Assembly: GCA_016719165.1 (NCBI GenBank)
Contig: JADKAJ010000008.1
Location: forward strand, 42,689-106,688
Origin: Chitinophagaceae bacterium
GTDB lineage: Bacteria > Bacteroidota > Bacteroidia > Chitinophagales > Chitinophagaceae
Length of the DNA: 64,000 nt
Reading direction: 5' to 3'
How positions within the stretch are numbered: the first letter of the stretch is position 1; every line of letters starts with the position of its first letter. Below are positions 24,352 to 34,629 of the stretch, in pieces. The notes below the pieces were generated by a model. It saw nothing but the letters and a program-made list of their open reading frames with translations. It was not told where the DNA came from and did no database searches. The position numbers and the translations under genes were made by a program.

Positions 24352-26565
24352 ATGCTTAGGAGAATGATGTCAATAGTAGCCGTAATGGTCATAGCTCCGG
24401 TTATTTTTGCCCAGGACAGTACAACAATATTTCATGATGATTCAACCAAACCCCGATCTAAATATTTGGCTGACGTAACAGTCGTTGGCCGTAACAGCAA
24501 AAGCGATTATCAGCAAATGCCGGAGATTGTGGGCACTTCTATCTATGCCGGAAAAAAAAATGCATTGATCGTTTTGGATAATGTGCAAGGTAATGTGGTA
24601 ACAAATACGATGAGACAAGTATTGGCAAAAGTGCCTGGTATACATGTATGGGAAAGCGATCCCAGTGGTATACAGATTGGTATTGCCGCAAGGGGGTTAA
24701 GCCCTAACCGTAGCTGGGAATTTAATATCCGCCAAAATGGTTATGACATAGCAGCAGATCCTTTTGGATATCCTGAAGCTTATTATAACCCGCAGTTGCA
24801 GGCAGTGCAACGTATTGAAGTGGTGAGAGGGCAGGGCGCCTTGCAATACGGACCGCAATTCGGGGGGCTTGTTAATTATATTTTGCGGAATGGAAGTGAG
24901 ATCAGTAAAAAGTTTGAATTCGAAACACAGCAAACTGTTGGTAGCAATGCTTTAATTAATAGTTACAATGCAATCGGAGGAAAGAGTGGTAAGTGGCATT
25001 ACTATTCCTTCTTTGATCATCGCAATGGAGATGGCTGGAGACAAAACAGCCGCTATTTCACTAATGCAGGTTACGGTACAGCTACTTATTACTTTAATCC
25101 TAAACTTTCGCTGACTGCAGAAGTTATGTTCTCTCATATCCGCAGCCAGCAACCCGGTGGATTAACAGATTTGCAAATTGATCTGGATGCACAGCAAAGT
25201 TTTCGAAGCCGCAATTGGTTTGATATTAAATGGACCACTCCCGTCCTTATCTTAAATTACCAGCTCAATGAAAGTACTAAGTGGAATACCAAACTATTTG
25301 TCACCATTGGCAACAGAAGCAGTGTCGGTTTTCTGCAATCCATTACAGTTAAAGACAGTATCAATTCCGGTACCGGCGAATACAACAACAGGACCGTACA
25401 GGTAGATAATTATCGTAATTACGGATTGGAAAGCCGTATCATCACCGATTATAAGATTGGTAAATTGCAAAACACACTGTCCGGTGGTATTCGTTTATAC
25501 ACCGGCACTACCCACCGCATGGCGGATGGAAATGGAACAACAGGATCTTCCTATGATGTAAGCATAATTGGTAACTACCCGAGAGATATTAACTTCGATT
25601 CAAAGAATGCTGCAGCTTTTGCAGAAAATATTTTCCGGTTCAGTGATAAATTTTATATCATACCCGGTATTCGTTTAGAGTGGTTAGAAGGCTCTGCCTC
25701 CGGTCGCAATGGTTATACTTCTGGAGGTGTTGAGATATTATTGCAGAATATTAACCGCAGCAGAAGTTTTGTACTCGCCGGTATTGGTACAGAATATCAT
25801 ATTACAAGAACAACAGAAATTTACGCTAACATTTCACAGGCATACCGTCCTATCCAGTTTGCTAACCTGCAGGCTCCGCCCACAACGGATGTGGTTGAAA
25901 ATGACTTGAAAGATGCTAAAGGTTTTAATGCAGACCTTGGTTATCGCGGCAAAGTGAAAAATTATCTGCAGTTTGATATCAGCGGATATTACCTGCATTA
26001 CAATAACCGGGTGGGTACAGTAACAGTAAGCGGCACCCCTTCATACCGCCTCATTACTAATGTGGGCAGCAGTACCAGCAAAGGTTTTGAAGGTTATGCT
26101 GAGTTCAACCCGTGGAGGGCATTTACCCAAAATACCAATGCAGATATCATTGTATTTGGTTCTTATTCCTACACTGATGCCCGTTACAGCAGTGATCATA
26201 AAGATGCAGCTACTAAAGGCAAGAAAGTGGAGAATGCACCACAGAATATTTTCCGTGGCGGTATTACAGCGGGTTACAAAACATTCCTGCTGACAACACA
26301 ACTGAGCTATGTGGGTGAAGCTTTCAGTGATGCAAACAATACCCTGGCACCAACCGCCAATGGCAATAACGGGTTGATTCCTTCATATACCGTAACAGAT
26401 ATCACGGCCACTTATAAATTTTCCAAAGGATTGAACATCAAAACAGGGATCAACAACCTTACTGATGCCCGTTATTTCACCCGCCGTGCTGGAGGATACC
26501 CTGGCCCGGGTGCATTACCCGCTGATGGAAGAACTTTCTTTGTAAGCATCGGAGCTAAGCTCTGA
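24352..26565 (+). CDS. FecA-like TonB-dependent receptor
   Basis: A 737-residue outer-membrane receptor. After the signal (PVIFAQ) comes a short extension with a TonB-box-like ADVTVVG, a plug domain (about 70-190: IAARGLSPNRSWEFNIRQNG, VEVVRGQGALQYGPQFGG) and a 22-strand barrel ending in a typical FVSIGAKL. The plug resembles ferric citrate and siderophore receptors. No N-terminal signalling domain or sigma/anti-sigma pair is present, so it is not a surface-signalling type. The ligand is not known. Confidence 0.85.
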   Translation: MLRRMMSIVAVMVIAPVIFAQDSTTIFHDDSTKPRSKYLADVTVVGRNSKSDYQQMPEIVGTSIYAGKKNALIVLDNVQGNVVTNTMRQVLAKVPGIHVWESDPSGIQIGIAARGLSPNRSWEFNIRQNGYDIAADPFGYPEAYYNPQLQAVQRIEVVRGQGALQYGPQFGGLVNYILRNGSEISKKFEFETQQTVGSNALINSYNAIGGKSGKWHYYSFFDHRNGDGWRQNSRYFTNAGYGTATYYFNPKLSLTAEVMFSHIRSQQPGGLTDLQIDLDAQQSFRSRNWFDIKWTTPVLILNYQLNESTKWNTKLFVTIGNRSSVGFLQSITVKDSINSGTGEYNNRTVQVDNYRNYGLESRIITDYKIGKLQNTLSGGIRLYTGTTHRMADGNGTTGSSYDVSIIGNYPRDINFDSKNAAAFAENIFRFSDKFYIIPGIRLEWLEGSASGRNGYTSGGVEILLQNINRSRSFVLAGIGTEYHITRTTEIYANISQAYRPIQFANLQAPPTTDVVENDLKDAKGFNADLGYRGKVKNYLQFDISGYYLHYNNRVGTVTVSGTPSYRLITNVGSSTSKGFEGYAEFNPWRAFTQNTNADIIVFGSYSYTDARYSSDHKDAATKGKKVENAPQNIFRGGITAGYKTFLLTTQLSYVGEAFSDANNTLAPTANGNNGLIPSYTVTDITATYKFSKGLNIKTGINNLTDARYFTRRAGGYPGPGALPADGRTFFVSIGAKL

Positions 26566-26581
26566 TACCGATAACAGCTGT

Positions 26582-26628
26582 AAAGCGCATTGGGTAAATC
26601 AATTATTGAATTATCCAATGCGCTTTTG
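26582..26628 (+). terminator. Terminator after the FecA-like receptor gene
   Basis: Long stem of about 16 bp (AAAGCGCATTGGGTAA with TTATCCAATGCGCTTT, one G-T pair) followed by TTTTGTTT. Confidence 0.8.
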
Positions 26629-26782
26629 TTTGGTACATATATGATGTTCATCAGTAAGTTGACTGATTGCAAAACATGCGTTGTCATCTTTTTGTCAAAC
26701 GTAGTTTCATTTACATTTCCTGACAAACAGGTGATAAATCTCATTTATTGCTGAAGAAACTTTGCGCAGCAATAAAAAAATT

Positions 26783-28840
26783 ATGAGAAAAATTCACCTC
26801 TTCCTCGTTGCAGTACTGATCAATGCATCTGTACATGGCCAATTGGTTAAAATTGCTCCTCCGGAGGACACGACAAAAGCCAAAGAACTTGATGAAGTAG
26901 TTATTACAGGTCAGTACAAGCCCCAGTCTGTTAAAAACTCAGTATACCAGGTTAGAGTAATAGGAAAAGAGCGGATCCTGAAACAAGGTGCCACCCGCCT
27001 GCAGGATGTATTGAAGAATGAATTGAATATGCGTTTTTCGCAGGATGTGGCTACTGGTGGTTCTGCGATCTCTATGCTGGGTTTAAGTGGCCAGAACGTA
27101 AAAATTTTGATCGATGGGCTGCCCGTCACCGGTCGCCAGGGTGTGAACAATGAATTTGATATCAGTCAGATTGATATCAATTCAATTGAAAGAATTGAGA
27201 TCGTGGAAGGTCCCATGTCTGTTATTTATGGTGCTGATGCCCTCGCTGGTGTAATTAACATTATCACCAGGAAAGCTGCAGCATACAATTTGTCTGTGAA
27301 TGCAAGAATACATGAAGAGACAGTTGGGAACGAATATGGTATCAATCAAGGCATCCATAACCAACAGGCAGGTCTTACATGGAAAAAAAATAAATGGGAG
27401 ATTGGCGGTTCGTTTGCACATAATTACTTCGGAGGTTGGAAAGATACGGCCATTGAAAGAGAATTGGTATGGCATAAAAAGGACCAGCTTATAATGAATG
27501 GCTTTATTGGGTATACTAATGGCAAACTGAACCTTCGATACCGTGTTGACGGATTAGATGAAGTGATCACCAATCCCGGCAATTTCAGTCCTTTTGCTGA
27601 CCCCATCTCTGGCGATACGCTGGCGTTTGACCAGGAATATCTTTCTCAACGCCTGATGCACCAGTTGCAGGGTTCTTATTTTGTTAATAGCAGTTTGTCA
27701 TTCCAACTACAATCTTCTTTTACTGATTACAGTCGACAGGTTTTTTCAACGACCATCAATAAAAAGAATGGAGATATCCGGCTTGATCCGGGAGAAGGAC
27801 GTCAGTCGGTTGTTGACTTTACCGGCTTTACATTCCGCGGTACAGCCTTGTATAAATTATCAGATGTATTCAGTTTCCAGCCCGGTGTTGATATAAATTT
27901 AGATAAAGGGCTTGGTGAAAGATTGAAAAGTGGATCAAATGCTGTGAATGATTATGCATTGTTCCTTACAACTGAGATCACGCCATCTTCAAAGATCAAC
28001 ATTCGTCCCGGCTTACGGTTTATAAGAAATTCTGTGTATGATGCGCCACCGGTTATTCCTTCAATCAATACCAAGTTCCAGTTAACACAAAGCCTGGACC
28101 TGCGTTTGTCCTATGCCCGTGGCTTCCGTTCCCCTTCTCTTCGTGAGTTATACTTCAGCTTCTTCGATGCTAATCACCAGGTGGTGGGTAATCCGGATCT
28201 GAAGGCTGAAACCTCGCATAGTTTTACCGGATCATTGAGCTTTAAGAAAAAAAGAGTAGAAGAATTACAGTATTCTGTTCAACTGGGAGGTTATTACAAT
28301 GATGTAAAAAACATGATTGACTATGTCTTTACTCAAAGTTCTGATACAGCAAGATTGTATAATGTTTTCAGTAGTAAAACATCAGGTGCTAATCTGAGCA
28401 CTGTTGTTACCTATAAAAAATGGAGTTTCTCCGCTGGTGCTGCCTATACCGGTTTTTATAATGAACAGTACGAAACAAATAAAGACCTGCCTGCATTGGT
28501 TTGGTCAGCTGAAGCGAATGCTTCTGTGGGGTATTCTATTCCTGCAATTGGTTTAGACCTGAACCTGTTTTATAAATTAACAGGTAAACGTCCCCGCTAT
28601 GTGATGGATGGTCCTGATGTGGTGTTGTTAGAGCAGGATGGTTTTCACCTGGCAGATTTCACCCTGAATAAAAAATTGACCAGGAGTCTGACGCTGAATG
28701 CAGGTATACGCAACCTTTTCGATGTAGATCGTATCAACAGCAGTTTTGTTCAGGGAGGAATACATACCAGTGGTGGACTGAATGTTGCCACAGGCCGTTC
28801 CTACTTCGCCTCCCTTCTTTTTAACTGGAATAAAAAATAA
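26783..28840 (+). CDS. Heme-type TonB-dependent receptor (HmuR-like)
   Basis: A 685-residue receptor with a signal (SVHGQ), TonB box DEVVITG, a plug domain with VEGPMSVIYGADALAGVINIIT, and a barrel. In the barrel, an FRSPSLRELY segment and GNPDLKAE flank ANHQVV, i.e. a FRAP/NPDL pair with a His between, as in hemoglobin and heme receptors, although these boxes also occur elsewhere. A HmuY-like lipoprotein gene follows 31 nt later, which supports heme uptake. ATG 26783 is preferred to TTG 26762. Confidence 0.83.
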   Translation: MRKIHLFLVAVLINASVHGQLVKIAPPEDTTKAKELDEVVITGQYKPQSVKNSVYQVRVIGKERILKQGATRLQDVLKNELNMRFSQDVATGGSAISMLGLSGQNVKILIDGLPVTGRQGVNNEFDISQIDINSIERIEIVEGPMSVIYGADALAGVINIITRKAAAYNLSVNARIHEETVGNEYGINQGIHNQQAGLTWKKNKWEIGGSFAHNYFGGWKDTAIERELVWHKKDQLIMNGFIGYTNGKLNLRYRVDGLDEVITNPGNFSPFADPISGDTLAFDQEYLSQRLMHQLQGSYFVNSSLSFQLQSSFTDYSRQVFSTTINKKNGDIRLDPGEGRQSVVDFTGFTFRGTALYKLSDVFSFQPGVDINLDKGLGERLKSGSNAVNDYALFLTTEITPSSKINIRPGLRFIRNSVYDAPPVIPSINTKFQLTQSLDLRLSYARGFRSPSLRELYFSFFDANHQVVGNPDLKAETSHSFTGSLSFKKKRVEELQYSVQLGGYYNDVKNMIDYVFTQSSDTARLYNVFSSKTSGANLSTVVTYKKWSFSAGAAYTGFYNEQYETNKDLPALVWSAEANASVGYSIPAIGLDLNLFYKLTGKRPRYVMDGPDVVLLEQDGFHLADFTLNKKLTRSLTLNAGIRNLFDVDRINSSFVQGGIHTSGGLNVATGRSYFASLLFNWNKK

Positions 28841-28871
28841 ATAATTCAGGTAAACATAAACAGATTTCAAG

Positions 28872-30272
28872 ATGAAACAGAAATTTATAAGTATATCAGT
28901 AGCTTTTCTTTCTTTGTTATTACTCGTGGCAGGATGCCGGAAGAGAGATGCCGATTTAGCTGATAACCTCGTTGTATTTGAAACATCAGCACAAGGTATT
29001 ACCGCTTCAGAAAATTCTATTACTGTTAAGCTTAAATTAGTGAGAGGTACAGACAGAGATATTCCGGTTACTATTAACCTGGTTGAAGAAGGGGTAGTGT
29101 ATGGAACCGATTATACGACCACACCGGCCGCTGCTGCAGGTAAACTGACAGTGACTATTCCCTCAGGAAATAATGAAACATCATTTACACTCACAAAGAA
29201 TAGTGGTGTTTTATTTGATGGTGATGAAAAGATAGTTTTTGATCTGTTCAGTTCGGGAACACCTGTTTTTATCGGGGTTGCCAGGCAATTCACACTCAGT
29301 TTTGCTGAACTGGTGGCTGCTAATTCAACACTGACAATAAATGGAGGGGGTGTTTTATATTCAAACAAAGTATTCATTGATCTTAGTGCCAACCGTCAGA
29401 CTGCTGTAAACCGAAATACATGGGATCTTGGTTTTTACACCGGTGCCGATGATTACCGGGTGATTTTAAACTCATCCTCTGCTATGATGGCAAAACAGAT
29501 CAATAAGAATGATCTTACACAAGTAACAGCTGCCGATACGGTTGGATTTTCAACAGAAGTAGCTTTTAACCAGTTTGCACCTGCAACTATTTCATTACCT
29601 TATATAGATTACCCCAATGGTGACCTCGCAAGAACAGCTATCATGGCAACCAGTGCAGCAGCTGCGGAGAATAAAGTTTATATCGTAAATCGTGGCCTGG
29701 CTCCCGGAAGCCCTGCACCGGCAAGGGGCTGGAAAAAGTTCAGGATCCTTCGTAATGCAAGTGGTGGGTATACATTACAGCATGCCGATATTGCCGCTAC
29801 CACTTTTTCAACTATAGATATAGCCAAAGAAGAGGCTTATTTCTTTAAATATATTTCTTTTGACAACGGTGCCGTTAGTGTAGAACCTGCCAGGAAGAAA
29901 TGGGATATTGCCTGGTCTTATTTTTCAAACGTCACCAATTTTGGTGCAGGCGAAGTACCTTATCTTTTTCAGGATATTATTTTGCTGAACAGGAATGTGC
30001 AGGTAGCCAAAGTGATGGCCGGTACCAGGACATTTGCTGATTTTGGGATAGGAGACATCGCATCTCAGACTTTTTTGACCACACAAAATGCTATTGCTGC
30101 TGACTGGCGTTCAGGTGGTGGTCCGGGTACGTCACCTGCGGTAAGAACAGATCGTTATTATATTATTAAAGACGGTGATAATAATTATTATAAACTTCGT
30201 TTTACTGCGCTTACGCAAAACGGGGAGAGAGGCTACCCTGCTTTTGAAGCAGTTTGGCTGAAGAGAGATTAG
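28872..30272 (+). CDS. HmuY-like lipoprotein
   Basis: A 466-residue lipoprotein (VAGC, C22). Residues about 30-150 form a Calx-beta-like or DUF4843-like sandwich, and about 155-466 match the HmuY domain pattern: WDLGFY near the start, EEAYFFKYISF, KKWDIAWSYF, YYIIKDGDNNYYKLRF. HmuY proteins capture heme outside the cell and pass it to the HmuR receptor, whose gene is directly upstream. The axial heme ligands of known HmuY (two His) are not obvious, so the ligand may differ. Confidence 0.75.
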   Translation: MKQKFISISVAFLSLLLLVAGCRKRDADLADNLVVFETSAQGITASENSITVKLKLVRGTDRDIPVTINLVEEGVVYGTDYTTTPAAAAGKLTVTIPSGNNETSFTLTKNSGVLFDGDEKIVFDLFSSGTPVFIGVARQFTLSFAELVAANSTLTINGGGVLYSNKVFIDLSANRQTAVNRNTWDLGFYTGADDYRVILNSSSAMMAKQINKNDLTQVTAADTVGFSTEVAFNQFAPATISLPYIDYPNGDLARTAIMATSAAAAENKVYIVNRGLAPGSPAPARGWKKFRILRNASGGYTLQHADIAATTFSTIDIAKEEAYFFKYISFDNGAVSVEPARKKWDIAWSYFSNVTNFGAGEVPYLFQDIILLNRNVQVAKVMAGTRTFADFGIGDIASQTFLTTQNAIAADWRSGGGPGTSPAVRTDRYYIIKDGDNNYYKLRFTALTQNGERGYPAFEAVWLKRD

Positions 30273-30320
30273 GTTAACTGGTTATAGGATTAAAAGCCCC
30301 TTTTTAAAGTTGCTTTTTTT

Positions 30321-30349
30321 GCTTTTTTAGCTCATAAAAAGCTTTTTTT
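30321..30349 (+). terminator. Possible terminator after the HmuY-like gene
   Basis: Low-GC stem GCTTTTT / AAAAAGC followed by TTTTTTT. Weak stem but a good T-run. Confidence 0.45.
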
Positions 30350-30376
30350 ATTCCGTAACTTCGCCACCATTTTAGA

Positions 30377-33300
30377 ATGGCTATGAGTGCTAAATACAGA
30401 GAATTTACGGGATTGAACCTGCCGGCTTTCGAGCAGGAGGTGTTGGCTAAATGGACTGAAAGCCAGGCTTTTGAAAAAAGTGTATCCCTTCGTGAAGGGG
30501 CCACTCCCTTTGTATTTTATGAAGGACCTCCCAGCGCCAATGGTATGCCCGGAATTCACCACGTTATTTCAAGGACTCTCAAAGACCTGGTCTGCCGCTA
30601 TAAAACCATGAAGGGTTTCCAGGTGAAACGAAAAGGTGGTTGGGATACACATGGTTTGCCGATTGAACTGGGAGTGGAGAAAGAACTGGGCATTACCAAA
30701 GAAGATATTGGTAAAAAAATCTCTGTTGAAGAGTATAACCAAAAATGCCGGGAAGCGGTATTACGATACAAAGACAAGTGGGATGAGATTACCCGCAAGA
30801 TGGGTTATTGGGTCGATCTGAATGATCCTTATATCACTTTCAAGAATGAATATATTGAGACCCTGTGGTGGTTGCTGAGTGAATTGTACAAAAAGGGATT
30901 GTTGTACGAAAGTGTAAGTATCCAACCATACTCACCGGCCGCGGGAACAGGTTTAAGCTCACATGAACTGAACCAGCCGGGTACATATAAAGATGTGAAA
31001 GATACAAGTGCTGTAGCGATGTTCCGGGCAGTGCAGGATGAAAAAAGTAAATTCCTGCATGATGTGGTACATGGTGCAGAGGTATTCTTTTTAGCCTGGA
31101 CAACTACACCCTGGACCTTGCCTTCAAATCTTGGCTTGACGGTTGGTGCCAATATTGATTATGTATTGGTAAAAACTTTTAATCCATACACACATTTACC
31201 TATTAATGTGGTGCTTGCAAAAGCATTATTGGGTAAATATTTCAAGGAAAAGGGAGAGAATGGTGATTTTGCCGGCTACAATGAAAAAGTAAAGATCCTT
31301 CCCTGGAAAATACTTACTGAATTCAAAGGTTCACAAATTGAAGAATGCCGTTACGAGCAATTGCTTCCTTATGAAGCCAACACTGCTGCTCATGCAGGTG
31401 GCGATCCGTTCCGGGTACTGGTAGATACTTTTGTTACCACCGAAGATGGTACCGGTATTGTTCATACTGCTCCAGCTTTTGGTGCAGATGATTATAAGGT
31501 TGGGAAGAAATATAATATCGGTATTCTTACCATGGTTGACAGGGAAGGAAAATTTGTAGATGGATTAGGAGAGTTCAGTAATCGTTATGTGAAGAACTAT
31601 AAAGATGACCCAAACTACGTTGATGTAAATATTGACATAGCCGTAAAACTGAAAAAGGAGAACAGGGCTTTTAAAGTTGAAAAATACGAACACAGTTATC
31701 CGCATTGCTGGAGAACAGATAAGCCTGTTTTATATTATCCCCTGGATGCATGGTTCATTAAGACCACAGCTATCAAGGAAAGGATGGTTGAATTAAATAA
31801 AACCATTAACTGGAAACCAAAATCAACCGGCGAAGGTCGTTTTGGTAACTGGCTGGAGAATATGGTGGACTGGAACCTGAGCCGTAGCCGTTATTGGGGT
31901 ACACCCTTGCCGATCTGGAGAACAGAAGATGGAGAAGAAGAGATTTGTATCGGGAGCATCGAAGAACTTAATACCGGAATTAAAAAGGCGAATGAAATAT
32001 TAGGTGTTGCTGCCAATAAGAACTACTTGCATGAAGGGATCCTCGATCTTCACAAACCGTATGTTGACGATATAGTTTTGGTCAGCCCTTCAGGTAAGCC
32101 TATGAAAAGGGTTCCGGATCTGATCGATGTTTGGTTTGACAGTGGTGCTATGCCTTATGCCCAGTGGCATTATCCCTTTGAAAATAAAGAGGACTTCAAA
32201 AAATCATTTCCTGCAGACTTTATTGCAGAAGGAGTGGACCAGACAAGAGGCTGGTTCTATACGCTTCATGCTATTGCCTGTTTATTATTTGATTCAGTAG
32301 CTTACAAAACTGTTGTTAGCAATGGTTTGGTACTGGATAAGAACGGCAACAAAATGAGTAAGCGATTGGGTAACGTGGTGAATCCTTTTGATACCATTGA
32401 AAAGTATGGAGCGGATGCCACCAGGTGGTACCTTATCACTAACGCTTCACCCTGGGATAATCTGAAGTTTGACAGTGAAGGGATCAAAGAAGTGCAACGT
32501 AAGTTCTTTGGAACATTATATAATACTTACCAATTCTTTGCACTCTATTCAAATGTAGATGGGTTTGCTTTCAAAGAGGAATACATTCCTTTGAACCAGA
32601 GACCAGAGATAGACAGATGGATTCTTTCTTCATTGAACACGGTGGTGAAGAAAGTGAATGATTACATGGATGATTACGAACCTACACAGGCAGGTCGTGT
32701 AATTGAAGATTTTGTAGATGAGCATTTAAGTAACTGGTATGTGCGTCTTTGCCGGCGCCGCTTTTGGAAAGGAGAATATGAACAGGATAAGATATGTGCC
32801 TACCAGACATTGTATGAATGTTTGGAAACGATAACAAGGTTAATTGCGCCGATCTCCCCGTTCTTCAGCGATGCTGTTTTTCAAAATTTAAATGCTGTAA
32901 CAAATCGTTTTAAGGCGGGATCTGTTCATCATGTCAACTTTCCTGTGGCTGAAGTATCAGTTATTGATGAATACCTGGAAGAAAGAATGCAACTGGCGCA
33001 GGATGCATCTTCTCTGGTCTTATCACTTCGCAAAAAAGTAAATATCAAGGTCCGCCAGCCATTGCAGAAAGTTTTGATACCTGTATTGAATTCTTCCATG
33101 AAAGAGCAATTACAAAAAGTGGAAGACCTGTTAAAGGCGGAAGTAAATGTGAAAGAAATAGAATACCTGAACCCTGACAATACTTTTATCAGTAAAAAGA
33201 TAAAACCCAATTTTGTAGCCCTGGGCAAAAAACTGGGTCCTAAAATGAAAGCGGTATCCACAGCTTTATCACAATTCGCCCAGGAGGATATTGCCCGGTT

Positions 33301-33715
33301 GGAAAAAGAGGGTCAATATAATTTGTCAATTGATGGCGAACCTGTAATATTACAAATCACTGATGTGGAGATCAGCAGTGAGGATATTCCGGGTTGGACA
33401 GTGGCCAATAAAGGCAATTTGACAGTAGCATTGGATGTAACAGTAACTCCGGAACTGGAAGCTGAGGGCAATGCCAGGGAGTTTGTGAACCGGATCCAGA
33501 AAATCAGGAAAGACAGTGGTTTTGAATTGATGGACAGGGTTGAAATTAAAGTTGCAGCACCTGATGGATTAAAAGATTCGTTGGCTCATTTTAAAACCTA
33601 TATTTGCGCCGAAATTCTGGCTGATAAGCTTGAGTTTTTGACCGAAATTGAGGATGGAATTGAGATAGATATTAACGATGATTTGCTAAATGTGATTGTT
33701 TCAAAAAAAGGGTAA
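30377..33715 (+). CDS. ileS: Isoleucyl-tRNA synthetase
   Basis: A 1112-residue class I synthetase charging tRNA-Ile. The HIGH-type site is GMPGIHH, KMSKR is at 659-663, and WDTHGLPIE and WFDSGAMPY are present. The long C-terminal part and segments such as GTYKDVKDTSAVAMF suggest the larger, eukaryote-like IleS2 type rather than the 930-residue type; this is from memory of the families. IleS2 enzymes tolerate mupirocin better. Start at ATG 30377; ATG 30383 is also possible. The DksA-like gene follows 4 nt later. Confidence 0.95.
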   Translation: MAMSAKYREFTGLNLPAFEQEVLAKWTESQAFEKSVSLREGATPFVFYEGPPSANGMPGIHHVISRTLKDLVCRYKTMKGFQVKRKGGWDTHGLPIELGVEKELGITKEDIGKKISVEEYNQKCREAVLRYKDKWDEITRKMGYWVDLNDPYITFKNEYIETLWWLLSELYKKGLLYESVSIQPYSPAAGTGLSSHELNQPGTYKDVKDTSAVAMFRAVQDEKSKFLHDVVHGAEVFFLAWTTTPWTLPSNLGLTVGANIDYVLVKTFNPYTHLPINVVLAKALLGKYFKEKGENGDFAGYNEKVKILPWKILTEFKGSQIEECRYEQLLPYEANTAAHAGGDPFRVLVDTFVTTEDGTGIVHTAPAFGADDYKVGKKYNIGILTMVDREGKFVDGLGEFSNRYVKNYKDDPNYVDVNIDIAVKLKKENRAFKVEKYEHSYPHCWRTDKPVLYYPLDAWFIKTTAIKERMVELNKTINWKPKSTGEGRFGNWLENMVDWNLSRSRYWGTPLPIWRTEDGEEEICIGSIEELNTGIKKANEILGVAANKNYLHEGILDLHKPYVDDIVLVSPSGKPMKRVPDLIDVWFDSGAMPYAQWHYPFENKEDFKKSFPADFIAEGVDQTRGWFYTLHAIACLLFDSVAYKTVVSNGLVLDKNGNKMSKRLGNVVNPFDTIEKYGADATRWYLITNASPWDNLKFDSEGIKEVQRKFFGTLYNTYQFFALYSNVDGFAFKEEYIPLNQRPEIDRWILSSLNTVVKKVNDYMDDYEPTQAGRVIEDFVDEHLSNWYVRLCRRRFWKGEYEQDKICAYQTLYECLETITRLIAPISPFFSDAVFQNLNAVTNRFKAGSVHHVNFPVAEVSVIDEYLEERMQLAQDASSLVLSLRKKVNIKVRQPLQKVLIPVLNSSMKEQLQKVEDLLKAEVNVKEIEYLNPDNTFISKKIKPNFVALGKKLGPKMKAVSTALSQFAQEDIARLEKEGQYNLSIDGEPVILQITDVEISSEDIPGWTVANKGNLTVALDVTVTPELEAEGNAREFVNRIQKIRKDSGFELMDRVEIKVAAPDGLKDSLAHFKTYICAEILADKLEFLTEIEDGIEIDINDDLLNVIVSKKG

Positions 33716-33719
33716 AAAT

Positions 33720-34562
33720 ATGGCTATAAAGAAAAAAAAGGCTACAAAAAAGGCCGCCAAACCCGTAAAACCCGCAAAGAAAGCTGTTGTTAAAAAGCCA
33801 GCAGCAAAGAAAACTGTGAAAAAATCTGCACCCAAACCAGCCCCCAAAAAGGTGGCAAAAGCGGCTCCAAAAAAGCCTGTAAAACCGGTTGCAAAAAAAC
33901 CGGCTCCTAAGCCTGCACCAAAAGCTGCAACTAAACCAGTTGCCAAACCTGCACCTGCCCCGGCACCAAAACAGGAACCCCCTGCCCCCAAGCCAGTGGT
34001 TAAAAAGCATGGAGGTATTGATCCTAAATCTTTAGTTTCAATCAAACCAAAAGTGCAGCCAGTCATTAAGAAGGAGCCGCCGAAACCATCGAAAATGGTG
34101 ATTCCAAAAACAAGTACAAAAAGCTCGGTAAAATATGAACCCGAGTTTACTAAATCCGTATTAGATACAGCTATGCAGCAATATTCTGGACCAACTATGA
34201 GATATTCAGACGCTGACCTGACTGAGTTCAGGGGAATCATTCAGCGTAAACTAGACGCAGCAAAGAAAGAATTAGCTTATTTACAGGGCTTGATAACCCG
34301 TAAAGAAGAAGGTGGAGATATGGATGAGGGCCGCTACATGACAATGGAAGATGGAAGTGTAAGTATGGAGAGAGAACAACTCAGCCAGATGGCAAGCCGC
34401 CAGATCACTTTTATTGATCACCTGGAAAAAGCCATGATGAGAATTGAGAACAAGACCTATGGCATCTGCCGTGTTACAGGTAAATTGATTGATAAAGCCC
34501 GTCTCCGTGCAGTACCTCATGCAACACTAAGCATTGAAGCTAAGCAAATGATGAATAAATAA
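33720..34562 (+). CDS. DksA/TraR-like protein with long Lys/Ala/Pro-rich N terminus
   Basis: A 280-residue protein in two parts. Residues 1 to about 115 are a low-complexity tail of KKPA, KPAPK and similar units, like histone H1-type or PAKKA proteins. Residues about 160-280 are a TraR/DksA-like coiled-coil hairpin and zinc-finger fold (RKLDAAKKELAYLQ, then YGICRVTGKLIDKARLRAVPHATL). Of the four zinc Cys only one remains (GIC), so the finger is degenerate. It may bind both DNA and RNA polymerase. Same unit as ileS. ATG 33720 is preferred to 33696 because it starts at MAIKKKK. Confidence 0.8.
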   Translation: MAIKKKKATKKAAKPVKPAKKAVVKKPAAKKTVKKSAPKPAPKKVAKAAPKKPVKPVAKKPAPKPAPKAATKPVAKPAPAPAPKQEPPAPKPVVKKHGGIDPKSLVSIKPKVQPVIKKEPPKPSKMVIPKTSTKSSVKYEPEFTKSVLDTAMQQYSGPTMRYSDADLTEFRGIIQRKLDAAKKELAYLQGLITRKEEGGDMDEGRYMTMEDGSVSMEREQLSQMASRQITFIDHLEKAMMRIENKTYGICRVTGKLIDKARLRAVPHATLSIEAKQMMNK

Positions 34563-34586
34563 GGTTTCTGAAAACTAACGATAAAC

Positions 34587-34612
34587 AAAACCCCGGGTAA
34601 CCGGGGTTTTTT
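34587..34612 (+). terminator. Rho-independent terminator after the DksA-like gene
   Basis: AAAACCCCGG-GTAA-CCGGGGTTTT followed by TT. Strong stem between convergent genes, also usable from the other side. Confidence 0.9.
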
Positions 34613-34629
34613 ATTTGTTGCAAAAGTTC

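Noticed and set aside
24352..26565. FecA-type surface-signalling receptor
   Set aside because: No N-terminal signalling domain and no neighbouring sigma/anti-sigma genes.
33701..34240. 179-residue minus-strand frame with Gly/Phe/Ala-rich protein
   Set aside because: It is the antisense of the Lys/Ala/Pro repeat of the DksA-like gene; low-complexity coding often leaves an open opposite strand.
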